From positions 2,666,001-2,730,000 of the forward strand of contig JAXHLQ010000001.1 of assembly GCA_034522175.1 (NCBI GenBank): DNA of 64,000 nt. Reading direction: 5' to 3'. Positions 46,515-54,272 of this stretch are shown here, one piece after another. The stretch comes from JAIPDZ01 sp034522175. Its GTDB lineage: Bacteria; Desulfobacterota; DSM-4660; Desulfatiglandales; Desulfatiglandaceae. The notes below the pieces were generated by a model. The model did not search any database. It was not told where the DNA came from and saw nothing but the letters and a program-made list of their open reading frames with translations. Position 1 is the first letter of the stretch. Every line of letters starts with the position of its first letter. Made by a program: the position numbers and the translations under genes.

Positions 46515-47282
46515 ATGAGTGCAGGGCGTGAATTTAAACCCAGGATTCTCGGCTTTGTATGTCACTGGTGAGCGTACGGGGCTGCTGACCTGGCTGGAGT
46601 TTCCAGACTGCAATATGCCGACGAGATGCGGCTGATTCGCGTCATGTGTTCCGGCAGAGTGGATCTTGAATTTATCTTGAGAGCCTTCTCGAACGGGCAG
46701 GACGGTGTGTTCATCGGGGGGTGCCGGTTGGATGAATGCAACTATGTCACCCACGGCAACTACGATGCATTTGCCCTTGTGAAGATATGCAAAAAAATAA
46801 TGCAGCGCATCGGCCTGAATCCCAAAAGGTTGAGGCTTGAATTCATGTCCGGTGCGGACGGGGGCCTTTTGGCAGAGGCAACGGATGATTTTGTCAAAGA
46901 GGTGAAGACGCTGGGTCCCCTCGGTGAAGACGAGAGCATCGATACAGATGAATTGAACGTTAGATTAAAAGCTGTGAGAAAGCTGGTCCCTTACATCAAG
47001 CTGGTGGAAAGGGAGCGGCTGAGAATTCCGGTCAAATCCAAGGAAGCCTATGAGACGTTTTTCAGCAGTGACAAATTTGACCGGTTATTCGAAGAACTGA
47101 TCGGCGAGCAATTGGCCATCAGTCAGATCATCTTTCAGCTGAAGGAAAGCCCCCGTTCGACCGGAGAACTCGCAGAAACCTTGGGTCTGAGCCCCTCCGA
47201 GGTATCCAGATATATGAGCCGTTCATCACGGCAGGGTTTTGTCCGATACGATGAAGGCGAAAAGCGCTATGCCATCGCATGA
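46515..47282 (+). CDS. bamF: MvhD-like subunit BamF, selenoprotein, with C-terminal winged-helix-like tail
   Basis: 255 residues if TGA at 46569-46571 is selenocysteine (residue 19): FVCHW-U-AYGAADLAGVSRLQ matches MvhD/VhuD, where the position is Cys (or Sec in some methanogens). Further Cys residues (VMCSGRVD, GGCRLDECNYV) fit an FeS site. The last 60 residues (SPRSTGELAETLGLSPSEVS..RYAIA) resemble a winged helix-turn-helix and may be for assembly or regulation. GGAGGTGAG precedes the ATG. BamF would link the HdrA-like BamE to electron carriers. Shorter models starting after the TGA lose the FVCHW motif. Confidence 0.87.
46569..46606 (+). promoter_or_regulatory. UGA selenocysteine codon and SECIS-like hairpin of bamF
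   Basis: CTGGA (46594-98) and TCCAG (46602-06) form a 5-bp stem with loop GTT, starting 22 nt after the TGA. Loop position and first G fit the loose bacterial SECIS pattern; weaker than the bamE element. Confidence 0.55.
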
Positions 47283-47328
47283 GGCTAAAAAAACGGATCA
47301 GATGAAATAGGGAGATTGAACCGGGACC

Positions 47329-47781
47329 ATGGACAACGAGACAGTCGATCAGATTATTGATAAACATCATGGGGAGGCCAGTTCCCTGATCCAGGTGTTG
47401 CTGGATGTGCAGAGTGAAAATCACTGGCTTCCCAAGCATGTACTGGACCGTATCGGCGAGAGATTGCAGGTGCCGCTATCCCGGATACTGCATATCGCCA
47501 CCTTTTACAAGGCCTTCAGTCTGGTACCCAAAGGACGGCACGAAATTCATATCTGTATGGGAACGGCCTGCCATGTTCGAGGGGCGCCGCGGGTCCTCGA
47601 CAGGGTAAAGGAATTTACAGGAATAAAGCCGGGTGAAACGGATATGGACTTGAAGTTCAGTCTGGAGACGGTGAACTGTCTCGGCTGCTGTGCTTTGGGA
47701 CCCGTCATTGAAATCGATGGGAAAACTCACGGGAAGATGGCGCCGTCCAAGACGGCAGACGTATTGGAGAATTACGATTAG
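47329..47781 (+). CDS. bamG: NuoE-like 2Fe-2S subunit BamG
   Basis: 150 residues, thioredoxin-like [2Fe-2S] protein: CMGTACHVRGA and CLGCCALGP supply the four ligands. Equivalent to NuoE/HoxE. With BamH and BamI it would form the NAD(P)H- or ferredoxin-linked module of the Bam complex. bamH starts 8 bp downstream. Confidence 0.9.
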   Translation: MDNETVDQIIDKHHGEASSLIQVLLDVQSENHWLPKHVLDRIGERLQVPLSRILHIATFYKAFSLVPKGRHEIHICMGTACHVRGAPRVLDRVKEFTGIKPGETDMDLKFSLETVNCLGCCALGPVIEIDGKTHGKMAPSKTADVLENYD

Positions 47782-47789
47782 GGGAAATT

Positions 47790-49718
47790 ATGGCACGGTT
47801 GAATTCGCCTGAAGAACTGGAAAGATTCAGGAAAGAGATATTATCCCAAAAGGATCCAAACAGTCCCTGTGTTTCCATATGTGCGGGTGCCGGCTGCATG
47901 GCCTCGGGCGCAGGTGAAGTCATAGCGGCCTTTAAAGCGGAGATTGAAAGCCGGGGGCTGCAGGCTGATGTGACGACCAAAGAAACCGGGTGCCCCGGCT
48001 TCTGCGAGAGAGGACCCGTGGTGGTGATTTATCCCGAGGAGATATGCTACCTTCAGGTAACGCCCGAGGATGTATCAGAAATCGTTTCCGAAACCCTGAA
48101 GGGAAAGAAAGTCGTTGAACGGCTGGTCTATGTGGACCCAACCACAGACGAAAAGGCGACGGTTGAATCCGACATTCCATTTTACAAGCATCAGCAAAGA
48201 AACATCCTCGACAGCAATATCAAGATCGACCCCAGGAGTATAGACGATTACCTAAGCATCGGCGGCTATTCCGCCCTGGCGAAAGTGCTTTCTCAAATGA
48301 CCCCGGATGACGTGGTGGCGGAAGTCAAGAAGGCCAATCTGAGGGGACGGGGCGGTGGCGGTTTTCCAGCGGGCAGAAAATGGGAAGGTTCCCGGAACGC
48401 GCCCGAAAAGACCAAATACGTGATTGTCAATGCCGATGAGGGGGACCCCGGTGCCTTCATGGACAGGGCGCTCCTCGAAGGAAACCCGCACTCCATTCTC
48501 GAAGGATTGACCATCGGGGCCTATGCCATCGGTTCTTCCGAGGGCTATATTTATGTCCGGCAGGAATATCCCCTTGCCGTTAAGAATGTGCTCCTGGCCA
48601 TCCAGGCGGCTGAGGAATATGGATTTCTCGGGGAGAATATCCTGGGCTCCGGTTTTCATTTTACGGTGAAAGTGCACCAGGGCGCGGGCGCCTTTGTCTG
48701 CGGGGAATCCACCGCGCTCATGACGGCCTTGGAAGGTCGGGCAGGAGAACCCCGGCCCAAGTACATCCGGTCCAATGTCAAAGGGCTCTGGGACAAACCC
48801 AGCGTGTTGAACAACGTGGAGACATGGGCCAATGTACCGTTGATCATCAACAGGGGCGCGGACTGGTTCACGCAGTACGGGACCGAGGGGAGCAAGGGGA
48901 CGAAGATATTCTCTCTCGTCGGCAAGATAAACAATACCGGACTGGTGGAAGTTCCCATGGGGATCACGCTGAGAGATATCATCTACAAGATCGGCGGCGG
49001 TATCCCCGGCGGCAAGCGGTTCAAGGCCGTCCAGACCGGCGGACCGTCCGGCGGGTGTCTCCCTGAGGAACATCTCGATATGGGAGTGGATTTTGATGAA
49101 CTCTCCAAGGCCGGCTCCATGATGGGGTCCGGCGGCATGATCATCATGGACGAAGATACGTGCATGGTCGATGTGGCCCGCTATTTTCTCGAGTTCCTAA
49201 CAGATGAATCATGTGGCAAATGTGTTCCGTGCCGGGAAGGCATGCGGCAGATGCTCAGGATCCTGACGAATATCACGGAAGGGAAGGGCACGGAAGGGGA
49301 TATCGAACTCTTGGAAGAACTATCCGAGGTGGCAAAGGATGCGGCGTTATGTGCGTTGGGGAAGAGTGCACCGAACCCGTTTCTCAGCACGTTAAAGTAT
49401 TTCCGCGACGAATATGAAGCCCATATCAACGAAAGACGATGCCCGGCCCTGTCCTGTAAGGAATTGATAACCTTTCATATTGATCCGGAGAAGTGTCAGG
49501 CCTGTATGATTTGTGCGAGAAAGTGTCCGTCAGAGGCGATCATCGGCGGAAAAAACACGATCCATGTCATTGACCAGGAGAAATGCACGAAATGTGGCAC
49601 ATGCTTTGAAGCCTGTCCCTCCAAGTTCGGTGCTGTGCGCAAAATTTCCGGTGAACCGGTGCCGGACCCGATCCCTGAAGAACAACGGACCATAAAGAGA
49701 AAGCCCAAGAAAAAATGA
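47790..49718 (+). CDS. bamH: NuoF-like flavoprotein BamH
   Basis: 642 residues. An N-terminal 2Fe-2S-like domain (CVSICAGAGCMASG..CPGFCERGP), the FMN/NADH-binding NuoF core (GRGGGGFPAGRKW, VVNADEGDPGAF), SLBB, the [4Fe-4S] motif CGKCVPCREG, and two C-terminal ferredoxin clusters (CQACMICARKC, CTKCGTCFEAC). It oxidises NADH or reduces NAD+ in the complex. The last 4 bp overlap bamI. Confidence 0.92.
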   Translation: MARLNSPEELERFRKEILSQKDPNSPCVSICAGAGCMASGAGEVIAAFKAEIESRGLQADVTTKETGCPGFCERGPVVVIYPEEICYLQVTPEDVSEIVSETLKGKKVVERLVYVDPTTDEKATVESDIPFYKHQQRNILDSNIKIDPRSIDDYLSIGGYSALAKVLSQMTPDDVVAEVKKANLRGRGGGGFPAGRKWEGSRNAPEKTKYVIVNADEGDPGAFMDRALLEGNPHSILEGLTIGAYAIGSSEGYIYVRQEYPLAVKNVLLAIQAAEEYGFLGENILGSGFHFTVKVHQGAGAFVCGESTALMTALEGRAGEPRPKYIRSNVKGLWDKPSVLNNVETWANVPLIINRGADWFTQYGTEGSKGTKIFSLVGKINNTGLVEVPMGITLRDIIYKIGGGIPGGKRFKAVQTGGPSGGCLPEEHLDMGVDFDELSKAGSMMGSGGMIIMDEDTCMVDVARYFLEFLTDESCGKCVPCREGMRQMLRILTNITEGKGTEGDIELLEELSEVAKDAALCALGKSAPNPFLSTLKYFRDEYEAHINERRCPALSCKELITFHIDPEKCQACMICARKCPSEAIIGGKNTIHVIDQEKCTKCGTCFEACPSKFGAVRKISGEPVPDPIPEEQRTIKRKPKKK

Positions 49719-50323
49719 GCGAGATCAACTTGCAGATTGATGGAAAAGACGTAGAAGCCACCGAAGGGATGACCGTTCTGGAGGCCGCACAAAGTGTGGG
49801 TATCGAGATTCCCACGCTCTGCCATCACGAAAAACTGGAACCTTACGGGGCCTGCCGGATCTGTACGGTGGAAGTGGAGAGCGGCGGCTGGACAAAACTG
49901 GTGGCCTCCTGCCTGTACCCTGTTGAAAAGGATTTGATCGTCAGAACCCGATCTGAGAAGGTGGACAGAATCCGAAAGATGATCCTGGAACTGTTGCTTG
50001 CGCATGCGCCCGATGCCTGGGAATTGGAACGTCTGGCAAAAGTCTATGGCGCAGACAAGGACCGGTTTGAAAAGGAGGCTTCGTTCTGCATTCATTGCGG
50101 GCTGTGCGTCCGATACTGCGCTGAAGTCAAGGGAGAACATGCCGTTGGATTCGTGGACAGGGGAACCCGGCGGGAGATATGCTTTATTCCGGAAGTCGCT
50201 GCAAAGGTATGCCGGGACTGCAAGGAATGTTTCCCCCTGTGCCCCACCTCCGCGTTACAGGCGGCTTTTGTTTTGGCCGAGGCCATGATGGGGCCCCGAC
50301 CCGAAACCGGATCTGTGAAATAG
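49715..50323 (+). CDS. bamI: NuoG-like FeS subunit BamI
   Basis: 202 residues: an N-terminal plant-type [2Fe-2S] domain (CHHEKLEPYGACRICTVEV) and [4Fe-4S] motifs (CIHCGLCVRYC, CRDCKECFPLC). It is a truncated NuoG without the molybdopterin domain, as in HoxU/HydB-type proteins. Last gene of the bam operon; the next gene is convergent 10 bp away. Confidence 0.9.
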   Translation: MSEINLQIDGKDVEATEGMTVLEAAQSVGIEIPTLCHHEKLEPYGACRICTVEVESGGWTKLVASCLYPVEKDLIVRTRSEKVDRIRKMILELLLAHAPDAWELERLAKVYGADKDRFEKEASFCIHCGLCVRYCAEVKGEHAVGFVDRGTRREICFIPEVAAKVCRDCKECFPLCPTSALQAAFVLAEAMMGPRPETGSVK

Positions 50324-50332
50324 AACCCCGTT

Positions 50333-51277
50333 TTACCATGAAACGCTGTAAACCGTTACCGGGTGATGGACGCCTTTTACCTGGATCTCTCCCACCTCTC
50401 TCGCTTCTACGGCCTCACTGATCTTGCTGTATGTTCTCTGGCTGATGAGAATCTCCCCGGCCCTGGCCGATGACTCAAGCCTTGCGGCGATATTGACCTG
50501 GTTGCCGATGACCGTATAATCCCTGTGCATTTTCGAGCCGACATTGCCCACCGTTACGAATCCGGTGTTGACTCCGATCCCGACGCCCAATTCATGACCG
50601 TACTGGCGCCATTCTTCTTTGAGTTCCGAGATCTTCTGCTGCATGGCAATCGCCATTTTCACCGCACGAAGAGGGTGATCTTTCATAGGGAGCGGATCCC
50701 CGAAGAAAATGAGCAGACCGTCGCCGCTGATCTTGTTCAGGGTCCCGTCGTGATCATGAACGATCTGGGTCATCTCCGAGAGGTATCGATCCAGCAGATG
50801 AAAAGCTTCTTCGGGTTCCACGCTGTCGGTAAAATCGGAGAACCCGCGGATGTCTGTAAACACCACGGTTAGCATCCTTCTTTGAGGCTCCTTTTCGAGG
50901 CCATGTTCGCTGTTAAGAATGATCTCCGATAGTTGAGGAGAAAGATAGCGCCGAAGTTCTTCATGTCGTTTCAACTTTGCGACCTGTGCCCGAACCTTTT
51001 CTTCGAGATGCCTGTTTAACTCGATGACTTCCTGTTGCTTTTCTCTGAGTTCAGCGGTTCGTTCATCCACCCGCTTCTCCAGTTCTCTGTTGATTTGATC
51101 CAGCCGTTCTTTGGCTCTTTTCAATTCCTCGTTTGTCTTCTCAATCTCATAATAGGCCTTATTCCTGGCCATCATGCTGCTTCTCAACTGGTTGATGGTC
51201 TCCACCAACTCCTCCCCGGATTCCTTGGGCCTTTCAACTATACTGAATATCTGAGACATTCGGCGAAAAAAAGACAT
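50333..51277 (-). CDS. Class III adenylate/guanylate cyclase with coiled coil
   Basis: 314 residues. A long coiled coil (about 20-120) precedes a class III cyclase domain (about 130-305) with VVFTDIRGFSDFTDSV, the metal Asp, GDGLLIFFGDP and VGNVGSKMHRDYTVIGNQVNIAARLE. cAMP is the likely product; specificity is not certain. The start overlaps the preceding gene by 44 bp across an A7 run (51266-51272, T7 on coding strand). Removing one base would fuse both genes into a 610-residue sensor-cyclase. Confidence 0.82.
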   Translation of the reverse strand: MSFFRRMSQIFSIVERPKESGEELVETINQLRSSMMARNKAYYEIEKTNEELKRAKERLDQINRELEKRVDERTAELREKQQEVIELNRHLEEKVRAQVAKLKRHEELRRYLSPQLSEIILNSEHGLEKEPQRRMLTVVFTDIRGFSDFTDSVEPEEAFHLLDRYLSEMTQIVHDHDGTLNKISGDGLLIFFGDPLPMKDHPLRAVKMAIAMQQKISELKEEWRQYGHELGVGIGVNTGFVTVGNVGSKMHRDYTVIGNQVNIAARLESSARAGEILISQRTYSKISEAVEAREVGEIQVKGVHHPVTVYSVSW

Positions 51278-52166
51278 CCGGTCGTAGGTGATATCGAGAA
51301 TATGGTAAGGGGCTTTTGTAGATTTCCCCCTCTTTCAACAAAACGCGATCTCCCACCAGAAGGGTCTTGGTAATCGCAATGGCCGGTGTTTGGCTTTCAT
51401 TCAACGGTTCAGGGTTTTTTCCTGCTGGAATGTATGCACCGAGGAAAAAGGGCTTTTCATTAAGCATCTCGAGTTTCAAAAAGACCTTTTCACCGACGAT
51501 AATCCTGTCGGCTGTTTCAGGATGCCCGAGCGTCAATCGATTTCCCTCCATGGTTGCATTTAGTTCATATTTCGTAAATTCTGGTTCTTGATTCAATAGA
51601 ATTTCGGGATCGTAAGAGACCAGGGGCTGATTGATGGTAGCCGGATGAAGTCCCCAGATGGTGGGAATGGAGGCAAGGATGCCCCGCAGATAGGGATCGC
51701 CGATATAGTCCTCATTGGGATCAAAGTCGTCGTGGAATTTGACCCTGAGAACCGTTCTCATTTGTCGTTTGGCCCGAACATATTGAGGCGGGAGAATGAC
51801 CTCAATATCCTTGGTGTCGTCCATGTGCTGGTTGAAAAAGGGGACTTCCAGGTACCCGTCGTTGGGTGTGGCAAAAACCCTCATAAAATAGCGGAACCTC
51901 CCCCAAGACTGAAAACGAGCAGAGGAAAAACCGCAGTGAAAGAAAAAATCGGGCTCGTTGACCATTTCTTTGGCCCTGCGAAAGACCCGACCGAAATTTT
52001 CATAGGTGGTCCATTCGTCCTCATTTAAAAAGAAATCCTCAGCCGAAGGGTATTTCTCGGGAAACGGGATGCCTTCAAAGAGACCATGATGGCTCCCCAG
52101 CTTCCAATCCACGTAGGTGGCAATGATCCTAAAATTTCTGTTGTTAATGCACGCCAGGCTGGTCAT
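51234..52166 (-). CDS. Unknown protein, possible sensor half of the cyclase
   Basis: 310 residues, no TM helix or known family recognised. Many aromatics and Asp in the middle (FFHCGFSSARFQSWGRFRYF), and beta-rich C-terminal part (EKVFLKLEMLNEKPFFLGAY). It ends inside the cyclase gene. It could be a ligand-binding region acting on the cyclase, either as a separate subunit or fused (see frameshift note). Confidence 0.5.
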   Translation of the reverse strand: MTSLACINNRNFRIIATYVDWKLGSHHGLFEGIPFPEKYPSAEDFFLNEDEWTTYENFGRVFRRAKEMVNEPDFFFHCGFSSARFQSWGRFRYFMRVFATPNDGYLEVPFFNQHMDDTKDIEVILPPQYVRAKRQMRTVLRVKFHDDFDPNEDYIGDPYLRGILASIPTIWGLHPATINQPLVSYDPEILLNQEPEFTKYELNATMEGNRLTLGHPETADRIIVGEKVFLKLEMLNEKPFFLGAYIPAGKNPEPLNESQTPAIAITKTLLVGDRVLLKEGEIYKSPLPYSRYHLRPDVFFSPNVSDIQYS

Positions 52167-52428
52167 TGTCTTTCCGTCGGTTGCGACGGTTATGGTTCAA
52201 CCCCGCTGAGTCTCCAGCTCATGAGCGGCCCCGTTGGCGTAGCGCTTCTAATCCGAAGCCCTTTCGGGACGTTATCTAAGGAAATCGGAGATAGCCGCAG
52301 CGGCCTTTCCCAGTTTCACCTTTATTCGTCAACCACCATGGATCAGGATCTTACCGAATTTATTTTGCGTATATTAATCGTATCCCCTGAACCTTGCAAG
52401 GATCTTTGTGTTCTGGTCGTTTTATTCC

Positions 52429-52456
52429 TTGACAATACGACCTGGTGTAATAGAAT
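52429..52456 (+). promoter_or_regulatory. Promoter of tRNA-Pro
   Basis: Perfect TTGACA, 16-bp spacer, TAGAAT; start expected just upstream of the tRNA at 52470. The 300-bp gap between 52167 and 52469 otherwise shows no gene. Confidence 0.65.
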
Positions 52457-52469
52457 TAAAAAATTATTT

Positions 52470-52546
52470 CGGGACGTGGCGCAGTCTGGAAGCGCACCTG
52501 AATGGGGTTCAGGGGGCCCGGGGTTCAAATCCCCGCGTCCCGACCA
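52470..52546 (+). tRNA. tRNA-Pro(GGG)
   Basis: 77 nt with an encoded CCA. Acceptor CGGGACG pairs with CGTCCCG. The anticodon stem CCTGA/TCAGG encloses loop ATGGGGT, so the anticodon is GGG (Pro). The T arm CGGGG-TTCAAAT-CCCCG is intact. Its 3' 45 bp are duplicated at 54055-54098. Confidence 0.95.
52502..52546 (+). repeat. Attachment-site copy inside tRNA-Pro (attL-like)
   Basis: 45 bp from ATGGGGTTCAG to the CCA end, identical to 54055-54098 except for one extra G in the G5 run. Typical of integration into a tRNA 3' end. Confidence 0.75.
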
Positions 52547-52565
52547 GAAGAGTCAATAAATATAG

Positions 52566-52600
52566 GCGGGTTAGCTTTATGGCAGCCCGCTTATTTTTTT
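52566..52600 (+). terminator. Terminator after tRNA-Pro
   Basis: GCGGGTT (52566-72) pairs with AGCCCGC (52584-90), followed by TTATTTTTTT. Confidence 0.7.
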
Positions 52601-52652
52601 GGGGATTGACGGTTTTGTGTAACCATTGCTTCAAGCGGGTTCCACATTTCCC

Positions 52653-52675
52653 TTGACTTTCTGGTCTGGTCTGGT
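52653..52675 (+). promoter_or_regulatory. Probable antitoxin promoter with triple CTGGT repeat
   Basis: TTGACT (52653-58) is followed by three tandem CTGGT copies (52661-75) immediately upstream of the antitoxin ribosome site. A repeated element here is a likely operator for the autoregulating antitoxin. Confidence 0.4.
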
Positions 52676-52702
52676 CAGACTAATTTCAGGGAGGTGAATC
52701 AA

Positions 52703-52939
52703 ATGATTGTCGCCAATATCTCTGAAGCGAAGGCCCAATTATCATCCCTTATTGAGAAGGTCGTGGCCGGAGAGGAAGTTATTATCGGCAAGGCGGGAAA
52801 GCCTGTTGCGAAGCTTGTCAGGTATGATCCAGGGGGGGAGCCACGGAAACCCGGCGCTTTGAGGGGCAAAATTAAGATCGCCGATGATTTTGACGATTTG
52901 CCGGAAGATATTGCGAAAGCCTTTGGGATGATCGATTGA
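52703..52939 (+). CDS. vapB: Phd/YefM-type antitoxin of a VapC module
   Basis: 78 residues: N-terminal Phd/YefM fold (NISEAKAQLSSLIEKVVAGE, GKPVAKLVRY) that binds DNA, then a disordered toxin-binding tail ending DDLPEDIAKAFGMID. ATG at 52703 is chosen with CAGGGAGG 8 bp upstream. Stop overlaps the toxin start. Confidence 0.85.
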   Translation: MIVANISEAKAQLSSLIEKVVAGEEVIIGKAGKPVAKLVRYDPGGEPRKPGALRGKIKIADDFDDLPEDIAKAFGMID

Positions 52940-53316
52940 TGAACCTCCTGCTTGATACGCACGTGCTTCTGTGGTGGCTGGATGATGCCCCGACGCTTTC
53001 CAGAAAAGCAAAAGCCGCACTTATTGAAGGAGAGAACCTCGTCTTTATCAGCGCAGTGGTCATTTGGGAAATTAAAATCAAGCAAGCGTTGGGAAAACTG
53101 AAGATTCCCTCTGATTTCCGCTCCGTTTTGGATGATCAGCCTTTCAGGACGCTGAATATTACGGTTGAACACGCTCATGCCATAGGGGAGCTCCCGGCGC
53201 ATCATAACGACCCGTTTGACCGGATGCTTGTTGCTCAGGCGAAAGTAGAGAGGCTCGATCTGGTGACACGAGACATTCAGCTGAAGAAATACGGCATCAA
53301 GATCCTTGAGGCTTAA
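52939..53316 (+). CDS. vapC: PIN-domain toxin (VapC type)
   Basis: 125 residues. PIN acidic residues are visible in LLLDTHVLLWW, ISAVVIWEIKIK (Glu), NDPFDRMLVAQA (Asp) and LVTRD. It is a Mg-dependent RNase that would cleave tRNA or mRNA when free of its antitoxin. Starts within the antitoxin stop (TGATG). Confidence 0.88.
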   Translation: MNLLLDTHVLLWWLDDAPTLSRKAKAALIEGENLVFISAVVIWEIKIKQALGKLKIPSDFRSVLDDQPFRTLNITVEHAHAIGELPAHHNDPFDRMLVAQAKVERLDLVTRDIQLKKYGIKILEA

Positions 53317-53359
53317 AAGTTGATTGTCGGAACCCGTTTTTCCCTCGAATCAAAACCTT

Positions 53360-53388
53360 GATAATATACTATTCAATAGGATATTATC
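53360..53388. promoter_or_regulatory. 29-bp palindrome upstream of higB, candidate operator
   Basis: Arms GATAATATACTATT and AATAGGATATTATC around a central C match in 13 of 14 pairs. It overlaps hexamers resembling -35 TTGATA and -10 TATACT and ends 3 bp before the ATG, containing the AGGA ribosome site. Confidence 0.55.
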
Positions 53389-53391
53389 TCT

Positions 53392-53670
53392 ATGCCATGG
53401 ACGGTCGATGTAAATAGGAAGGTGCAGAAACAGTGCCCGACGCTCCCGAAAGCCGTAAAAGAAAGTCTGTTCACTCTTTTGTTGGAAATAGAGGTGGCGG
53501 GACCCGTTCGCGGCAACTGGCCAAACTATGGCAAGCTTGGGAAAGGGCGTCACCACTGCCACATCAAAAAAGGCCATCCTACGTACGTAGCGGTCTGGGA
53601 AGAACTCCTTGGAAGAACTGACCATATAGAGGTGATTTATGCTGGAACCCACGAAGGAGCACCATATTGA
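53392..53670 (+). CDS. higB: RelE/HigB-family toxin
   Basis: 92 residues, compact RelE fold: an N-terminal helix pair (VQKQCPTLPKAVKESLFTLL), then strands with WPNYGKLGKGRHHCHIKKG and YVAVWEE..IEVIYAGTHE. Family members cleave ribosome-bound mRNA. It precedes its antitoxin, as in higBA-type loci, with 32 bp overlap. Confidence 0.78.
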   Translation: MPWTVDVNRKVQKQCPTLPKAVKESLFTLLLEIEVAGPVRGNWPNYGKLGKGRHHCHIKKGHPTYVAVWEELLGRTDHIEVIYAGTHEGAPY

Positions 53671-53983
53671 AGCCCGGTTCAAAGGGCCACCCGAAAAGAT
53701 CCAGGAGCTAACGCGGTTCGCAAGAAATCTCGGATTGGATGAACCAGCCGATTCGTTGCCATGGCGCGATTTGTTCACCGATTTCGATGACGAACCCTCT
53801 TATGGGGTTGCTCTGAGAGGTGCCAGGGGCAAAGAAGGTCTTACCCAGAAGGAACTGGCCAAAAAAACAGGCATTCCCCAGAGCCACATCTCTTCAATGG
53901 AAAATGGCAGGATGACGATCGGAAAAGAAAGAGCCAGAAGGTTGGCAAAGGTGCTTCGAGTAAACTACAAAATCTTTCTCTAA
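53639..53983 (+). CDS. higA: XRE-family antitoxin
   Basis: 114 residues. A C-terminal Cro/cI helix-turn-helix (about 57-110: LTQKELAKKTGIPQSHISSMENG) follows a 55-residue N-terminal extension. It would neutralise the toxin and repress the operon at the palindrome at 53360. Confidence 0.8.
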   Translation: MLEPTKEHHIEARFKGPPEKIQELTRFARNLGLDEPADSLPWRDLFTDFDDEPSYGVALRGARGKEGLTQKELAKKTGIPQSHISSMENGRMTIGKERARRLAKVLRVNYKIFL

Positions 53984-54054
53984 TATTGGCAGCGGATAAA
54001 AACTTGCTGTAATTTAAAATGGTTAGAGCAAATTCTTGTCAACACTGTTACTTC

Positions 54055-54098
54055 ATGGGGTTCAGGGGCCCGGGGTTCAAATCCCCGCGTCCCGACCA
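54055..54098 (+). repeat. Partial tRNA-Pro 3' end (attR-like)
   Basis: 44-bp copy of the tRNA 3' end through CCA, lacking the 5' half, so not a functional tRNA. Confidence 0.75.
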
Positions 54099-54122
54099 TA
54101 GATAAATATCGAATAAAATGAG

Positions 54123-54152
54123 CGGGTTGGTTCGATACCAGCCCGTTTTTTT
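54123..54152 (+). terminator. Terminator after the partial tRNA copy
   Basis: CGGGTTGGT pairs with ACCAGCCCG around TCGAT, then T7. Probably the original terminator of tRNA-Pro before the island inserted. Confidence 0.75.
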
Positions 54153-54272
54153 ATGATGCTAATATGGGTCAGCTGTCAGGGAATGAAGGTGCGAAGACGG
54201 GCAACTGGTACCGAGCCTAACATCCTCAAAACGTCCTTGCACCTGCATCTGCGTTACGATATCATTCCCTTC

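Larger units (their letters stand above)
52547..54098. mobile_element. Mini-island at tRNA-Pro with two toxin-antitoxin modules
   Basis: 1.55 kb between the intact tRNA-Pro and a partial tRNA 3' end. Content: terminator, Phd/VapB-VapC pair, HigB-HigA-type pair. No integrase. Each tRNA copy is followed by its own GCGGGTT..CAGCCCG terminator of related but different sequence. Interpretation: remnant or non-autonomous integrated element that restored the tRNA. Confidence 0.7.

Noticed and set aside
46626..47282. Shorter bamF model beginning after the TGA
   Set aside because: The conserved FVCHW-U-AY segment would be lost although it has its own ribosome site upstream.
52086..52559. Open frame across the tRNA-Pro gene
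   Set aside because: It runs through the tRNA and has no coding features.
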